Positions 1 through 6,493 of a stretch of 9,563 bases of DNA are shown here, in pieces. Made by a program: the position numbers and the translations under genes. Position 1 is the first letter of the stretch; each line of letters opens with the position of its first letter. Source of the stretch: Abiotrophia sp. HMSC24B09 (GTDB lineage: Bacteria; Bacillota; Bacilli; Lactobacillales; Aerococcaceae); NCBI RefSeq assembly GCF_001815865.1, contig NZ_KV822202.1, positions 1-9,563 of the forward strand, given 5' to 3'. The notes under the pieces are model-generated. The model was not told the origin of the DNA. It was given only the letters and a program-made list of their open reading frames with translations, and made no database searches.

Positions 1-28
1 TATTTTTACACAGGATTTTGGACTTGAC

Positions 29-261
29 TGGAAAAAGGGCGAAACCGTGGAAAAAGTCATGAGCCAGTGGTCGACTCTTTCGAGTGGACCACTAGCTGGG
101 CCGGAAAGCTTGGAAAAGGGCAGGAAACGGGGCAAAAGTCATGAGCCAGTGGTCGACTCTTTCGAGTGGACCACTAGCTGGGCCGGAAAGCTTGGAAAAG
201 GGCAGGAAACGGGGCAAAAGTCATGAGCCAGTGGTCCACTCCGTCGAGTGGACCACTAGCT
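29..261. repeat. Palindromic tandem repeat array, left copy (82-nt period)
   Basis: Three near-identical palindromes start at 62, 144 and 226, exactly 82 nt apart. Each is 36 nt: a 16-nt arm starting AGCCAGTGGTC, a 4-nt loop (TTTC, TTTC, CGTC) and a 16-nt arm ending GGACCACTAGCT. They are separated by 46-nt purine-rich spacers that are themselves repeated. A partial spacer at 29-61 suggests an earlier decayed unit. The first two hairpins have two mismatched pairs and the third has one. The same family recurs at 9375-9563. Its function is unknown; it resembles REP/BIME-type intergenic repeats. Confidence 0.9.
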
Positions 262-300
262 AGAATGGAAAGGCCAAAAACCTGGGCTACTAGCTAGAAA

Positions 301-323
301 AAAAGCCTTTTAGGGGCTTTTGC
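301..323 (+). terminator. Rho-independent-like terminator upstream of the LCP gene
   Basis: AAAAGCC (301-307) pairs with GGCTTTT (315-321) across a short loop. An A-run lies on one side and the stem itself ends in four T. It separates the repeat array from the LCP promoter and would stop transcription arriving from the left. The stem is short, so strength is uncertain. Confidence 0.5.
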
Positions 324-346
324 CGGGGCGGAATCTTTGCTATAAT
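318..346 (+). promoter_or_regulatory. Predicted sigma-A promoter for the lcp-glf operon
   Basis: A consensus -10 TATAAT lies at 341-346, preceded by TGC, which makes an extended -10. A weak -35 TTTTGC lies at 318-323 with a 17-nt spacer. The site is about 60 nt upstream of the LCP start codon. The ribosome binding site GGAAGGAA at 391-398 precedes the ATG at 406. Confidence 0.6.
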
Positions 347-405
347 AACTTTTAGTGCAAAAAGTAACGACGAAATGATATCCAATTTATGGAAGGAACT
401 TAACA

Positions 406-1929
406 ATGACAGCATCACATCACTCAAAGGGCCGGCGTCACGGCCACTCCCGCCATGGTCATGGGCGGACTAAGTCAGTGCTCTGGCGAATTAACTGGCT
501 CTTTATTATTTTGGCAGTGGTAGCTAGTGGCTTGGTTGCCTATTTCCTCTTAACCTACAAGATTCTGGCCGGGCGAGGCTACCATCTCTGGGTCTTGGGC
601 GGCTTGGGCGCGGTCTTACTGCTCCTGATTCTGCTTAATGGCCTCAAGCGCCTGGGCAAAACCACCCTGGTCCTTGCCACCGTCGTCATTTTGGGGGCTA
701 GCTACGGCGCCTACCAAATGAATGCCACCGTCAATTTCTTCAACAAACTCAATACCAATACCCAGAAGAAGGAACTGACTATGAGTCTGGCTACCCTAGC
801 AGAGGGCGGCGTGGCAGATGTGTCGGCCTTAGACGGCAAAGTGGTCCTAGCGCCGCTAGGCCAAGATCGCGACAATGTCCAAGCCTTAGTCGATGACCTC
901 AAGGCCAAACGCCAGGTAACGGTGACCGTTCAGGAAGTGCCATCCTATTTGGCTGCCTACCAACAACTCCTGGACGGCAAGGCTCAAGCTATGGTCCTCA
1001 ACTCAGGCTATGAGTCCCTCTTAGAAGGCATGGCTAGCGACTTCAGCAGCAAGATTAAAAAGCTATACCAGTACCATCATGTAACCGAAGTAGCCGAAGA
1101 GCCGGCTAAGCCAGCGACGGAAACCCAGCAAACCAGCCAGACACCAGCTGAGAACCAGCCTTTCAACCTCTATATCTCAGGGATTGATACCTTCGGGCCA
1201 GTCAGCTCCGTCTCCCGGTCAGACGTCAACGTTATCGCCACTATCAACCCTAAGACCCATCAGATTCTTCTGACCACCACACCGCGTGACGCCTATGTAC
1301 CAATCGCGGATGGCGGGGCAGACCAGAAGGACAAATTGACTCACGCGGGGATCTATGGCGTGGAGGCTTCCATGCATACCTTGGCCCGTCTCTATGACAC
1401 GCCAATCGACTATTATGTCCGCCTCAACTTCACCTCCTTCCTCAATATCATCGATACGGTAGGGGGCATCGATGTCTACAACGACCAAGCCTTTACCTCC
1501 CTCTACGGCAAATATGATTTCCCTGTCGGGGAACTCCACCTTAATGCCGACCAAGCCCTAGGCTTCGTGCGTGAGCGTTACTCCCTGTCAGGTGGGGATA
1601 ATGACCGCGGCAAGAACCATGAGAAGGTTATTACCGCCCTGATTAAGAAATTAGGCAGTCGCCAGACCCTGCTCCAAGCCCAAGAAGTCATGGATCGCAT
1701 GAGCCAGTCGGTGCAAACTAATCTGCCACTGGCTAAGGTCATGGAACTGGTCAACGAGCAACTCGAGAGCGGTCAAGCTTACACGGTTACCTCAGTCGCC
1801 CTGACTGGCCACGGTTCAACTGGCCTACCATCTTATGCTATGCCGGGCGCTGAACTCTATATGATGCAAGTGGATGAGGCTAGCTTGGCTGAGCGTCAAG
1901 CCCAAATCAAGCAAGTACTCGGCCAATAG
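406..1929 (+). CDS. LCP (LytR-CpsA-Psr) family polysaccharide ligase, Cps2A/CpsA type
   Basis: Membrane protein of 507 aa. LCP enzymes move lipid-linked glycopolymers (capsule, teichoic or rhamnan-type polymers) onto peptidoglycan outside the cell. The order is: a basic, His-rich cytoplasmic tail (residues 1-28), three predicted membrane helices (about 30-50, 60-80, 86-104), an extracellular accessory domain (about 110-230) of the kind found in streptococcal Cps2A, a Pro/Thr/Gln linker (231-252), and the LCP catalytic domain (about 253-420). LCP hallmarks are visible: SGIDTFG (258-264), RSDVN (271-275), TPRDAY (292-297), FVRERY (388-393) and the GGDNDRG..H segment (397-405). These include the Arg and Asp residues that bind the pyrophosphate and metal in this family. 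Length and three-helix layout match Cps2A. It is followed 30 nt later by glf, so the transferred polymer may contain galactofuranose; that link is inference. The specific polymer cannot be told from here. Confidence 0.92.
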   Translation: MTASHHSKGRRHGHSRHGHGRTKSVLWRINWLFIILAVVASGLVAYFLLTYKILAGRGYHLWVLGGLGAVLLLLILLNGLKRLGKTTLVLATVVILGASYGAYQMNATVNFFNKLNTNTQKKELTMSLATLAEGGVADVSALDGKVVLAPLGQDRDNVQALVDDLKAKRQVTVTVQEVPSYLAAYQQLLDGKAQAMVLNSGYESLLEGMASDFSSKIKKLYQYHHVTEVAEEPAKPATETQQTSQTPAENQPFNLYISGIDTFGPVSSVSRSDVNVIATINPKTHQILLTTTPRDAYVPIADGGADQKDKLTHAGIYGVEASMHTLARLYDTPIDYYVRLNFTSFLNIIDTVGGIDVYNDQAFTSLYGKYDFPVGELHLNADQALGFVRERYSLSGGDNDRGKNHEKVITALIKKLGSRQTLLQAQEVMDRMSQSVQTNLPLAKVMELVNEQLESGQAYTVTSVALTGHGSTGLPSYAMPGAELYMMQVDEASLAERQAQIKQVLGQ

Positions 1930-1959
1930 GCCCGCTTTCAAGGAGAAAAGGAGAAACTT

Positions 1960-3069
1960 ATGACACAAACATATGATTATCTAGTGGTAGGTGCCGGCCT
2001 CTTTGGCGCTACCTTTGCCCACGAAATTGCCAAAAAAGGCAAGCGCGTCCTGGTTATTGAGAAGCGCGACCACGTGGCGGGCAATATCTATACGGAAGAA
2101 ATCGCGGGCATTCAAGTCCACAAATTTGGCGCCCACATTTTCCATACTAACGACAAGGCCGTTTGGGATTACGTCAACCAATTTGCGGAATTCAACCAGT
2201 ATATCAATACCCCAATCGCCAATTATCACGGGGAAATCTACAACCTACCCTTCAATATGAACACCTTCAACAAGCTCTGGGGTGTGGTGACGCCGGAAGA
2301 AGCGGCCGCCAAAATTGAAGAGCAACGGGCTGAAGTGGCAGGAAAGACGCCAAGCAACTTGGAAGAGCAAGCCCTGTCCCTAGTAGGTCGCGATATCTAC
2401 GAGAAACTGATTAAGGGCTATACCGAGAAACAATGGGGCAAGGCAGCCACTGAATTGCCAGCCTTCATTATTCGCCGCTTGCCTGTCCGCATGACCTATG
2501 ACAACAACTACTTCAATGACCGCTACCAAGGTATTCCAATCGGGGGCTATACCCAGATTGTGGAGAAGATGTTGGATCATCCTAACATTGAAGTGCGCCT
2601 AGAGACAGACTTCTTCGCGGACAAGGAGCATTACTTGGCGGCCTTTCCTAAAATTTTCTATACGGGTATGATAGACCAGTTCTTCGACTATGAGTTGGGT
2701 GAATTGGAATACCGTAGCTTGCGCTTCGAGACCGAGGTCTTGGACCAAGCCAACTATCAAGGGAATGCGGTGGTTAACTATACCGACCGCGAGACGCCTT
2801 ATACCCGGATTATTGAGCACAAACACTTCGAGTACGGCACTCAGCCACAAACCGTGGTAACGCGTGAATATCCAGCCAACTGGTCACGAGGGGATGAGCC
2901 TTACTACCCAATTAATGATGAGCGCAACACCAAGCTCTATCAGGCCTATACTGACTTGGCTAAGTCCCTGCCACAGGTGACTTTCGCCGGCCGTTTGGGC
3001 CACTACCGCTACTATGACATGCACCATGTCATCGGTCTGGCCTTGCAATTGGCAGCCAAAGTAGACTAA
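1960..3069 (+). CDS. glf: UDP-galactopyranose mutase
   Basis: Flavoenzyme of 369 aa that interconverts UDP-galactopyranose and UDP-galactofuranose, the donor for galactofuranose in surface glycans. It is cytoplasmic and needs reduced FAD. The N-terminal dinucleotide fold is clear: GAGLFG (residues 11-16) followed by the acidic end of strand 2 in VIEKRDHVAGN (32-42). Next comes the family signature FGAHIFHT (56-63). The LPVRMTYDNNYF stretch and the C-terminal GRLGHYRYYDMHHVIG segment, which closes around FAD and substrate, are also typical. Length is the usual one for bacterial Glf. The start is set by AAGGAG and AAGGAGA motifs just upstream. It lies 30 nt after the LCP gene with no promoter between, so the two form one operon ended by the terminator at 3080-3112. 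No glycosyltransferase is in the window, so the user of UDP-Galf must lie elsewhere. Confidence 0.96.
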   Translation: MTQTYDYLVVGAGLFGATFAHEIAKKGKRVLVIEKRDHVAGNIYTEEIAGIQVHKFGAHIFHTNDKAVWDYVNQFAEFNQYINTPIANYHGEIYNLPFNMNTFNKLWGVVTPEEAAAKIEEQRAEVAGKTPSNLEEQALSLVGRDIYEKLIKGYTEKQWGKAATELPAFIIRRLPVRMTYDNNYFNDRYQGIPIGGYTQIVEKMLDHPNIEVRLETDFFADKEHYLAAFPKIFYTGMIDQFFDYELGELEYRSLRFETEVLDQANYQGNAVVNYTDRETPYTRIIEHKHFEYGTQPQTVVTREYPANWSRGDEPYYPINDERNTKLYQAYTDLAKSLPQVTFAGRLGHYRYYDMHHVIGLALQLAAKVD

Positions 3070-3079
3070 ATCAAGAATC

Positions 3080-3112
3080 AAGCCCCCTTACTGGCAGGTA
3101 AGGGGGCTTTTG
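3080..3112 (+). terminator. Strong rho-independent terminator after glf
   Basis: A perfect 12-bp stem, AAGCCCCCTTAC (3080-3091) with GTAAGGGGGCTT (3098-3109), has a 6-nt loop TGGCAG. T residues continue to 3111. It closes the lcp-glf operon. Confidence 0.93.
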
Positions 3113-3155
3113 CGCGGTTCGGGCTTTTCTGCTAGAATAGGAGACAAAAGGGAGG
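3110..3155 (+). promoter_or_regulatory. Predicted promoter and RBS of the esterase gene
   Basis: The -10 TAGAAT (3133-3138) is preceded by TGC, giving an extended -10. TTGCGC (3110-3115) lies 17 nt upstream as a candidate -35, overlapping the end of the glf terminator. The RBS GGAGG (3151-3155) sits 8 nt before the ATG at 3164. This fixes the start at 3164 rather than at an in-frame alternative codon at 3110, which falls inside the terminator. Confidence 0.6.
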
Positions 3156-3163
3156 TTGTCGTC

Positions 3164-4705
3164 ATGAAGAAAGCCAAATACTGGTGGTCCCTGCTAGTGG
3201 GTTGCCTAGGTGCCTTATTAGTCATCAGAGGCTGGGGAGCCGGCCAAGCGGCGCGAGCCCAGGCAGAGTCGGATCAGGTCCAGGTGGTCCAAGCCAAGAT
3301 TCAGGCCCAGGGCTATGAGTTTGGGCCGGCCGTTAACAAAATTGTCCTTCAGCTCAGTCATCCTGTGACGGCAGTGGACCCTGGTGCCCAGCTAGAGGTT
3401 ACCACCCAAGGTAAAGGGCGCCAAGTGAGTGCCCTCTATCTAGCTGATGAGCAGGGCCAGGTCTTGCCAGAGGGGCAGGCTAGTCAATGGCTGGCCTTGG
3501 ACTTGGTGGTGGATTCCTGGGATTTAGGCAGTCTCTTCGGCTACAACCAGGAGCGCTTGATTAGTCAGTGGCAGGCTAACTATCTCATTGCTGTAGGGCC
3601 AGTGCAGGTGACGACCCAAGAGGGCAAGTCGGCCCAGATTCGCTTGACGGACTATGACGCCCTGCCCCATCTGGAGCTGCCGGACTTGGCCGGCTATCAA
3701 TTTGAGCACGTCCATGTAGACGGGGTGACCAATCCCCTGACTGGCCAAGAGGAGAGCCAGACCTTACACTATGGAGCCTTTGAGCCGGCGGCTGCCAAGG
3801 ATCAGACCCAGGCCAAATTTCCGCTTTTGATTTGGTTGCATGGCCAAGCCGAAGGGGGCGAGGATCCTCGCATTGCCCTGCTAGGTAATGAGGTGACCGC
3901 CCTTAGTCGGCCACAAGTTCAAGAGATTTTTACGGCGACGGACCAGCCCGAGCTTAAGGGCGCCTACGTCCTGGCGGTGCAGACGCCGACCTACTGGATG
4001 GACGAGGGTGATGGGTTGAATGGGCCGGGGGCGGGCCATTCCCGCTATACTGAGTCCCTTATGCAGGTCATTGGCGACTATGTGGCCAGCCATCCCCAGA
4101 TTGACCAGCATCGGGTGCATCTCATGGGCTGCTCCAACGGGGGCTATATGACCCTCAACATGGCCCTGCACTATCCGGACTACTTTGCCGGCTTGGTACC
4201 CCAGGCAACGGCCTATTCCTACTATGAATTCCAGCGCCTGGACAACGGTCACTATCTGATCAAAGACCCTAAGAAACGGGGCAGTATCCAAACCTATGTG
4301 CCAACCCAAAAAGTATGGTTCGACCAAGACAAGGTGGCTGCCCTCAAAGACCAAGCCATTTGGTTTGTCCATAGTCTGGATGACCCGACCGTGCCAGCCA
4401 ATGCCTATGTCTTGCCGATTTACAAGGACCTAGTCGATGCGGGTGGGCAGAATATCTGGCTGTCCCTCTTCCAATCGGTGCAAGGCCAAGACTTGCCTAA
4501 GATGCGCTATTCCGGCCACTTCTCCTGGATTCCCTTCTTCAATCAGCAGGTCCAGGGCGTGCAAGACCCGGAAGTCATTCGCCAAAGCCCGGGCTTGAGC
4601 GGCTTTGAGGCCGATAATGCCAGCGGTGGTGGCAGAGCCCAGGTCCAAGTGGCCGGCCAGCCCTATCAGGATGTCTTCCACTGGCTCAACGCCCAACACC
4701 GATAA
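3164..4705 (+). CDS. Secreted alpha/beta-hydrolase (esterase or prolyl-oligopeptidase-like serine hydrolase)
   Basis: Protein of 513 aa. The N-terminus is a Sec signal peptide: MKKAK, a hydrophobic stretch (about 7-21), and an AQA cleavage site after residue 34. LVGC at 11-14 resembles a lipobox, but the hydrophobic core continues beyond it, so secretion is more likely than lipidation. Residues about 40-190 form a beta-rich domain, possibly the Ig-like domain seen before some esterases. The catalytic domain starts near FPLLIWLHG, whose HG is typical of the oxyanion-hole loop. The nucleophile is Ser324 in GCSNGG (322-327), the probable acid Asp407 in HSLDDPTVP, and the base His452 in YSGHFSW, giving a complete triad in the right order. 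The substrate cannot be told; candidates are acyl esters, polysaccharide acetyl groups or peptides. No terminator follows, because the AT-rich island starts immediately after the stop codon. Read-through into the island is therefore possible. Confidence 0.85.
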   Translation: MKKAKYWWSLLVGCLGALLVIRGWGAGQAARAQAESDQVQVVQAKIQAQGYEFGPAVNKIVLQLSHPVTAVDPGAQLEVTTQGKGRQVSALYLADEQGQVLPEGQASQWLALDLVVDSWDLGSLFGYNQERLISQWQANYLIAVGPVQVTTQEGKSAQIRLTDYDALPHLELPDLAGYQFEHVHVDGVTNPLTGQEESQTLHYGAFEPAAAKDQTQAKFPLLIWLHGQAEGGEDPRIALLGNEVTALSRPQVQEIFTATDQPELKGAYVLAVQTPTYWMDEGDGLNGPGAGHSRYTESLMQVIGDYVASHPQIDQHRVHLMGCSNGGYMTLNMALHYPDYFAGLVPQATAYSYYEFQRLDNGHYLIKDPKKRGSIQTYVPTQKVWFDQDKVAALKDQAIWFVHSLDDPTVPANAYVLPIYKDLVDAGGQNIWLSLFQSVQGQDLPKMRYSGHFSWIPFFNQQVQGVQDPEVIRQSPGLSGFEADNASGGGRAQVQVAGQPYQDVFHWLNAQHR

Positions 4706-4710
4706 ATTAA

Positions 4711-4827
4711 ATTAGAAAAGCGATGGACATATTTGGAAGAAACAATAGAGGCTTTATTGCCATCAACAAGGGTATGAACAGTAAAGACCAAAATAGATTG
4801 GAATTTGTAGAGGTGAGAAAAATGTAA
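4711..4827 (+). pseudogene. 3' remnant of gene X (longer copy)
   Basis: An open stretch of 38 codons, bounded by a stop at 4708-4710 and a stop at 4825-4827, encodes a tail ending NRLEFVEVRKM. It has no start with an RBS and looks like the C-terminus of a larger protein cut at the island's left edge. Its last 11 codons recur at 5871-5906. The only difference there is TTG versus CTG, both Leu, which supports a coding origin. The family was not recognised. Confidence 0.55.
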
Positions 4828-4891
4828 TGGCAAGACGTCCAACTTAAATCGCAACAGTATAAAATTGCTAGGAGATCATAAGATGAACAAT
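4791..4891 (+). repeat. Upstream cassette module, copy 1 (101 bp)
   Basis: Direct repeat of 5870-5970 without gaps. Four of 101 positions differ, all transitions. It spans the end of gene X, a short spacer, the RBS AGGAG (4870-4874) and the first three codons (ATGAACAAT) of the methyltransferase. It therefore delivers a ready-made translation start to the cargo. Confidence 0.95.
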
Positions 4892-5653
4892 TATATAAAA
4901 TTAAATGAAGATCGATGGAATAATGTAAAAAATGCCTATACTGAGCCATTGACACATGAAGAATTAGAAGAAGCTAGAAAGCATCCAATTTCTGTTGCCT
5001 TAACTGTTGGGAAAAAAGTACCGACAGAATGGTTTGAAAAAGCCAAGGGGAAAAAGATATTAGGTTTAGCTTGTGGTGGTGGCCAGCAGGGGCCAGTTTT
5101 TGCTGTAAAAGGGTATGATGTCACCATCATGGATTTTTCTAAATCACAATTAGAAAGAGACGAGATGGTCGCTAAAAGAGAGGGCTTAAAAATCAAGACG
5201 ATTCAAGGCGATATGACCAAACCATTTCCGTTTGAAGATGAAACTTTTGATATTATTTTTAATCCGGTTTCAAATGTTTATATAGAAGATTTAGAAAATA
5301 TGTATAAAGAAGCCACTCGAGTATTGAAAAAGGGCGGACTCTTAATGGTCGGATTTATGAATCCTTGGATCTACATGTATGATGCGGACATTGTATGGGA
5401 TAAACCCGATGAGGAATTACTTTTGAAGTTTGCACTACCTTTTAATTCAAAAGAGCTTGAAGCGGAAGGCAAAATAACCATAAATCCAGAATATGGCTAT
5501 GAGTTTAGCCATACCTTAGAAAGTCAGATTAGAGGACAACTTAAAAATGGTCTCGCTATGATCGATTTTTATGAATCATGTGATAAAAGAAATCGATTAT
5601 CACGTTATGGAAATGACTATATAGCTACACTCTGCGTTAAACTATCATATTAA
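4883..5653 (+). CDS. Class I SAM-dependent methyltransferase (cargo of cassette 1)
   Basis: Soluble protein of 256 aa. The start at 4883 has AGGAG 8 nt upstream; an in-frame TTG at 4865 precedes that RBS and is rejected. The SAM-binding Rossmann fold is shown by motif I, KILGLACGGGQQG (58-70), the acidic residue Asp84 after strand 2 (VTIMDFS), GDM at 109-111, motif post-I FDIIFNPVSNVYIED (122-136), and the VLKKGG turn (147-152) before strand 5. The N-terminal 45 residues and the C-terminal part after about 165 would set the substrate. The target is unknown: nothing marks it as an rRNA, DNA or protein methylase, and small-molecule methylation is equally possible. Base composition is far more AT-rich than the esterase or nrdD, a sign of transfer. 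It has no clear promoter of its own and was probably translated downstream of gene X. Today it could depend on read-through from the esterase. Confidence 0.88.
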   Translation: MNNYIKLNEDRWNNVKNAYTEPLTHEELEEARKHPISVALTVGKKVPTEWFEKAKGKKILGLACGGGQQGPVFAVKGYDVTIMDFSKSQLERDEMVAKREGLKIKTIQGDMTKPFPFEDETFDIIFNPVSNVYIEDLENMYKEATRVLKKGGLLMVGFMNPWIYMYDADIVWDKPDEELLLKFALPFNSKELEAEGKITINPEYGYEFSHTLESQIRGQLKNGLAMIDFYESCDKRNRLSRYGNDYIATLCVKLSY

Positions 5654-5721
5654 GGGTTAAAAAATACCAGTTTCTATAATTGAAGATAAGGACTTGAGAA
5701 ACAGTCAATCAAATGAAAATC

Positions 5722-5768
5722 ATCCCATAAGTTGGATTTTTATTGTCCAACTTATGGGGTGCAGTTCA
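5722..5768. mobile_element. Residual insertion-sequence end, IS3 family (IS150 group)-like
   Basis: Read on the minus strand from 5768, the sequence starts TGAACTGCACCCCATAAG and continues GTTGGAC. That resembles the TG-start, CTGCACCC, GTTGGAC inverted-repeat ends of IS150-group elements as I remember them. On the plus strand, CCCATAAGTTGGA (5724-5736) and TCCAACTTATGGG (5746-5758) form a perfect 13-bp hairpin with a 9-nt loop. No transposase coding sequence or second end was found, so this is a deletion remnant. The hairpin lacks a T-run but could still slow transcription. Confidence 0.5.
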
Positions 5769-5851
5769 AAAATAGGTTTACTGTTTTTTCTTGCTCAATT
5801 TTCAAAAAATCGTCCATAGACATAAAAAGCTACTTGATAAATGCTCTCTGG
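5767..5851. repeat. Downstream cassette module, copy A (85 bp)
   Basis: Near-identical to 6471-6556, with only a few substitutions and single-base length changes in homopolymer runs. Both copies stop matching at the same point, after GCTCTCTGG. It contains the 3' half of a terminator (GGTTTACTG plus a T-run) and the end of gene Y on the minus strand. The 5' terminator arm present in copy B is missing here and is replaced by the IS-like end. Confidence 0.92.
5795..5851 (-). pseudogene. 3' remnant of gene Y, copy A
   Basis: The minus strand reads YQVAFYVYGRFFEN and then TGA (stop at 5797-5795). Copy B encodes the same 14 residues. The two base changes between copies inside these codons (GTC/GTA Val, CGA/CGT Arg) are synonymous. 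A one-base difference in an A-run just upstream shifts the frame between copies, so only the tail is comparable. The protein family was not recognised. Confidence 0.45.
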
Positions 5852-5869
5852 GTTGCATAATATTAACTG

Positions 5870-5970
5870 AAATAGACTGGAATTTGTAGAGGTGAGAAAA
5901 ATGTAATGGCAAGACGTCCAACTTAAATCGCAACAGTATAAAATTACCAGGAGATTATAAGATGAACAAT
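5870..5970 (+). repeat. Upstream cassette module, copy 2 (101 bp)
   Basis: Second copy of 4791-4891, offset by 1079 nt and with four transitions. It starts 18 nt after the end of downstream module A. The carried start codon ATGAACAAT (5962-5970) is kept, but the sequence diverges right after codon 3. Confidence 0.95.
5871..5906 (+). pseudogene. 3' remnant of gene X (short copy)
   Basis: Encodes NRLEFVEVRKM and then TAA, identical in protein to the end of the remnant at 4711-4827. A stop codon (TGA at 5868-5870) immediately precedes it in frame. Only the last 11 codons of X therefore remain here. Confidence 0.5.
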
Positions 5971-6018
5971 ATAGGCAACAAGTTTAAGGAGGAGAGATTA
6001 TGGATTATAAAGAAATAA
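5962..6018 (+). other. 18-codon vestigial or leader ORF overlapping the EXLDI-type gene
   Basis: The repeat-derived ATG (RBS CAGGAG just upstream) opens MNNIGNKFKEERLWIIKK and stops at 6016-6018. This is 16 nt inside the following gene, which starts at 6000 in another frame. Ribosomes ending here could restart at the ATG at 6000, whose own RBS AAGGAGGAG lies inside this ORF. It is probably a scar left where one cargo gene was joined to the module, with possible translational coupling as a by-product. Confidence 0.4.
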
Positions 6019-6371
6019 AGCTTAATGTTTCAAACAATAAAATTAAAGAATATAAGCAATTTGATGGCTTAAAATTATATTCTGATATTTTTAAATCTGA
6101 AGATGAAAAGGTATTGATTAACAAAAGAATATATGTTACAAAAAAACAGAATTATGTTTATTACGAAAGGACAGATGTAAATTGGAATTATTGGTCAAGC
6201 GAAAGAAATTATAATTCAACATTTAATCCGGAGAATGATAGTAAACACAACATTATATTTGAAGTTTCATCAGAATTAAGCGATTTTATTAAATATTTGG
6301 GAGAAGAAATAATTCGGAAGATTGAATTGAAACAGCACAATGGAGAAATTGTTGAGATATTAGATATTTAA
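6000..6371 (+). CDS. Small protein, probable EXLDI family (cargo of cassette 2)
   Basis: Protein of 123 aa with no signal peptide or membrane segment. The start at 6000 has an excellent RBS (AAGGAGGAG, 5986-5994). It is rich in Lys, Asn, Tyr and Ile, and its DNA is very AT-rich. The middle contains an aromatic cluster (NYVYYERTDVNWNYWSSE, about residues 51-68). The C-terminal part, FIKYLGEEIIRKIELKQ, leads to the terminus GEIVEILDI. The ending E-x-L-D-I, preceded by a YLGEE-like helix, agrees with what I recall of the EXLDI protein family, which has no settled function. This is assigned from memory of the motif, not from a search. It sits alone in its cassette, followed by a strong terminator. 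Plain 'hypothetical protein' is the fallback. Confidence 0.7.
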   Translation: MDYKEIKLNVSNNKIKEYKQFDGLKLYSDIFKSEDEKVLINKRIYVTKKQNYVYYERTDVNWNYWSSERNYNSTFNPENDSKHNIIFEVSSELSDFIKYLGEEIIRKIELKQHNGEIVEILDI

Positions 6372-6459
6372 TTGTGTTATGAAGAATGAAGCATTGACTT
6401 AAAATATAATATCTACTCAAGCACGTATAATTCCTGTTTTTAGTAATATCAATTAAATA

Positions 6460-6493
6460 AAACAGTAAACCAAAAAAGGTTTACTGTTTTTTT
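6460..6493. terminator. Bidirectional rho-independent terminator of cassette 2
   Basis: A perfect 12-bp stem, AAACAGTAAACC (6460-6471) with GGTTTACTGTTT (6478-6489), has a six-A loop and a T-run to 6493. On the minus strand the flanking T-rich sequence would also serve gene Y. It is the intact form of the half-terminator left in module A at 5774-5788. Confidence 0.92.

Noticed and set aside
29..261. CRISPR-like alternation of repeat and spacer
   Set aside because: The spacers are copies of one another and the repeats are long perfect palindromes; no cas genes are nearby. It is a simple tandem repeat.
3110..3163. Longer N-terminus for the esterase
   Set aside because: The extension begins inside the glf terminator and has no RBS, whereas the start at 3164 has GGAGG and a signal peptide directly after it.
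4813..4827. Minimal start-stop ORF (RBS-like GAGGTGAG followed by ATG TAA) as a regulatory leader
   Set aside because: The same bases are the last codons of the gene X remnant, and the synonymous difference between copies supports that reading, so the RBS likeness is coincidental.
4858..4863. TATAAA as a -10 box for the methyltransferase
   Set aside because: There is no -35 at a fitting distance, and the start site would fall on the RBS.
6394..6431. TTGACT and TATAAT as a promoter after the EXLDI-type gene
   Set aside because: The spacing is 26 nt, too long, and no gene follows on the plus strand before the terminator.
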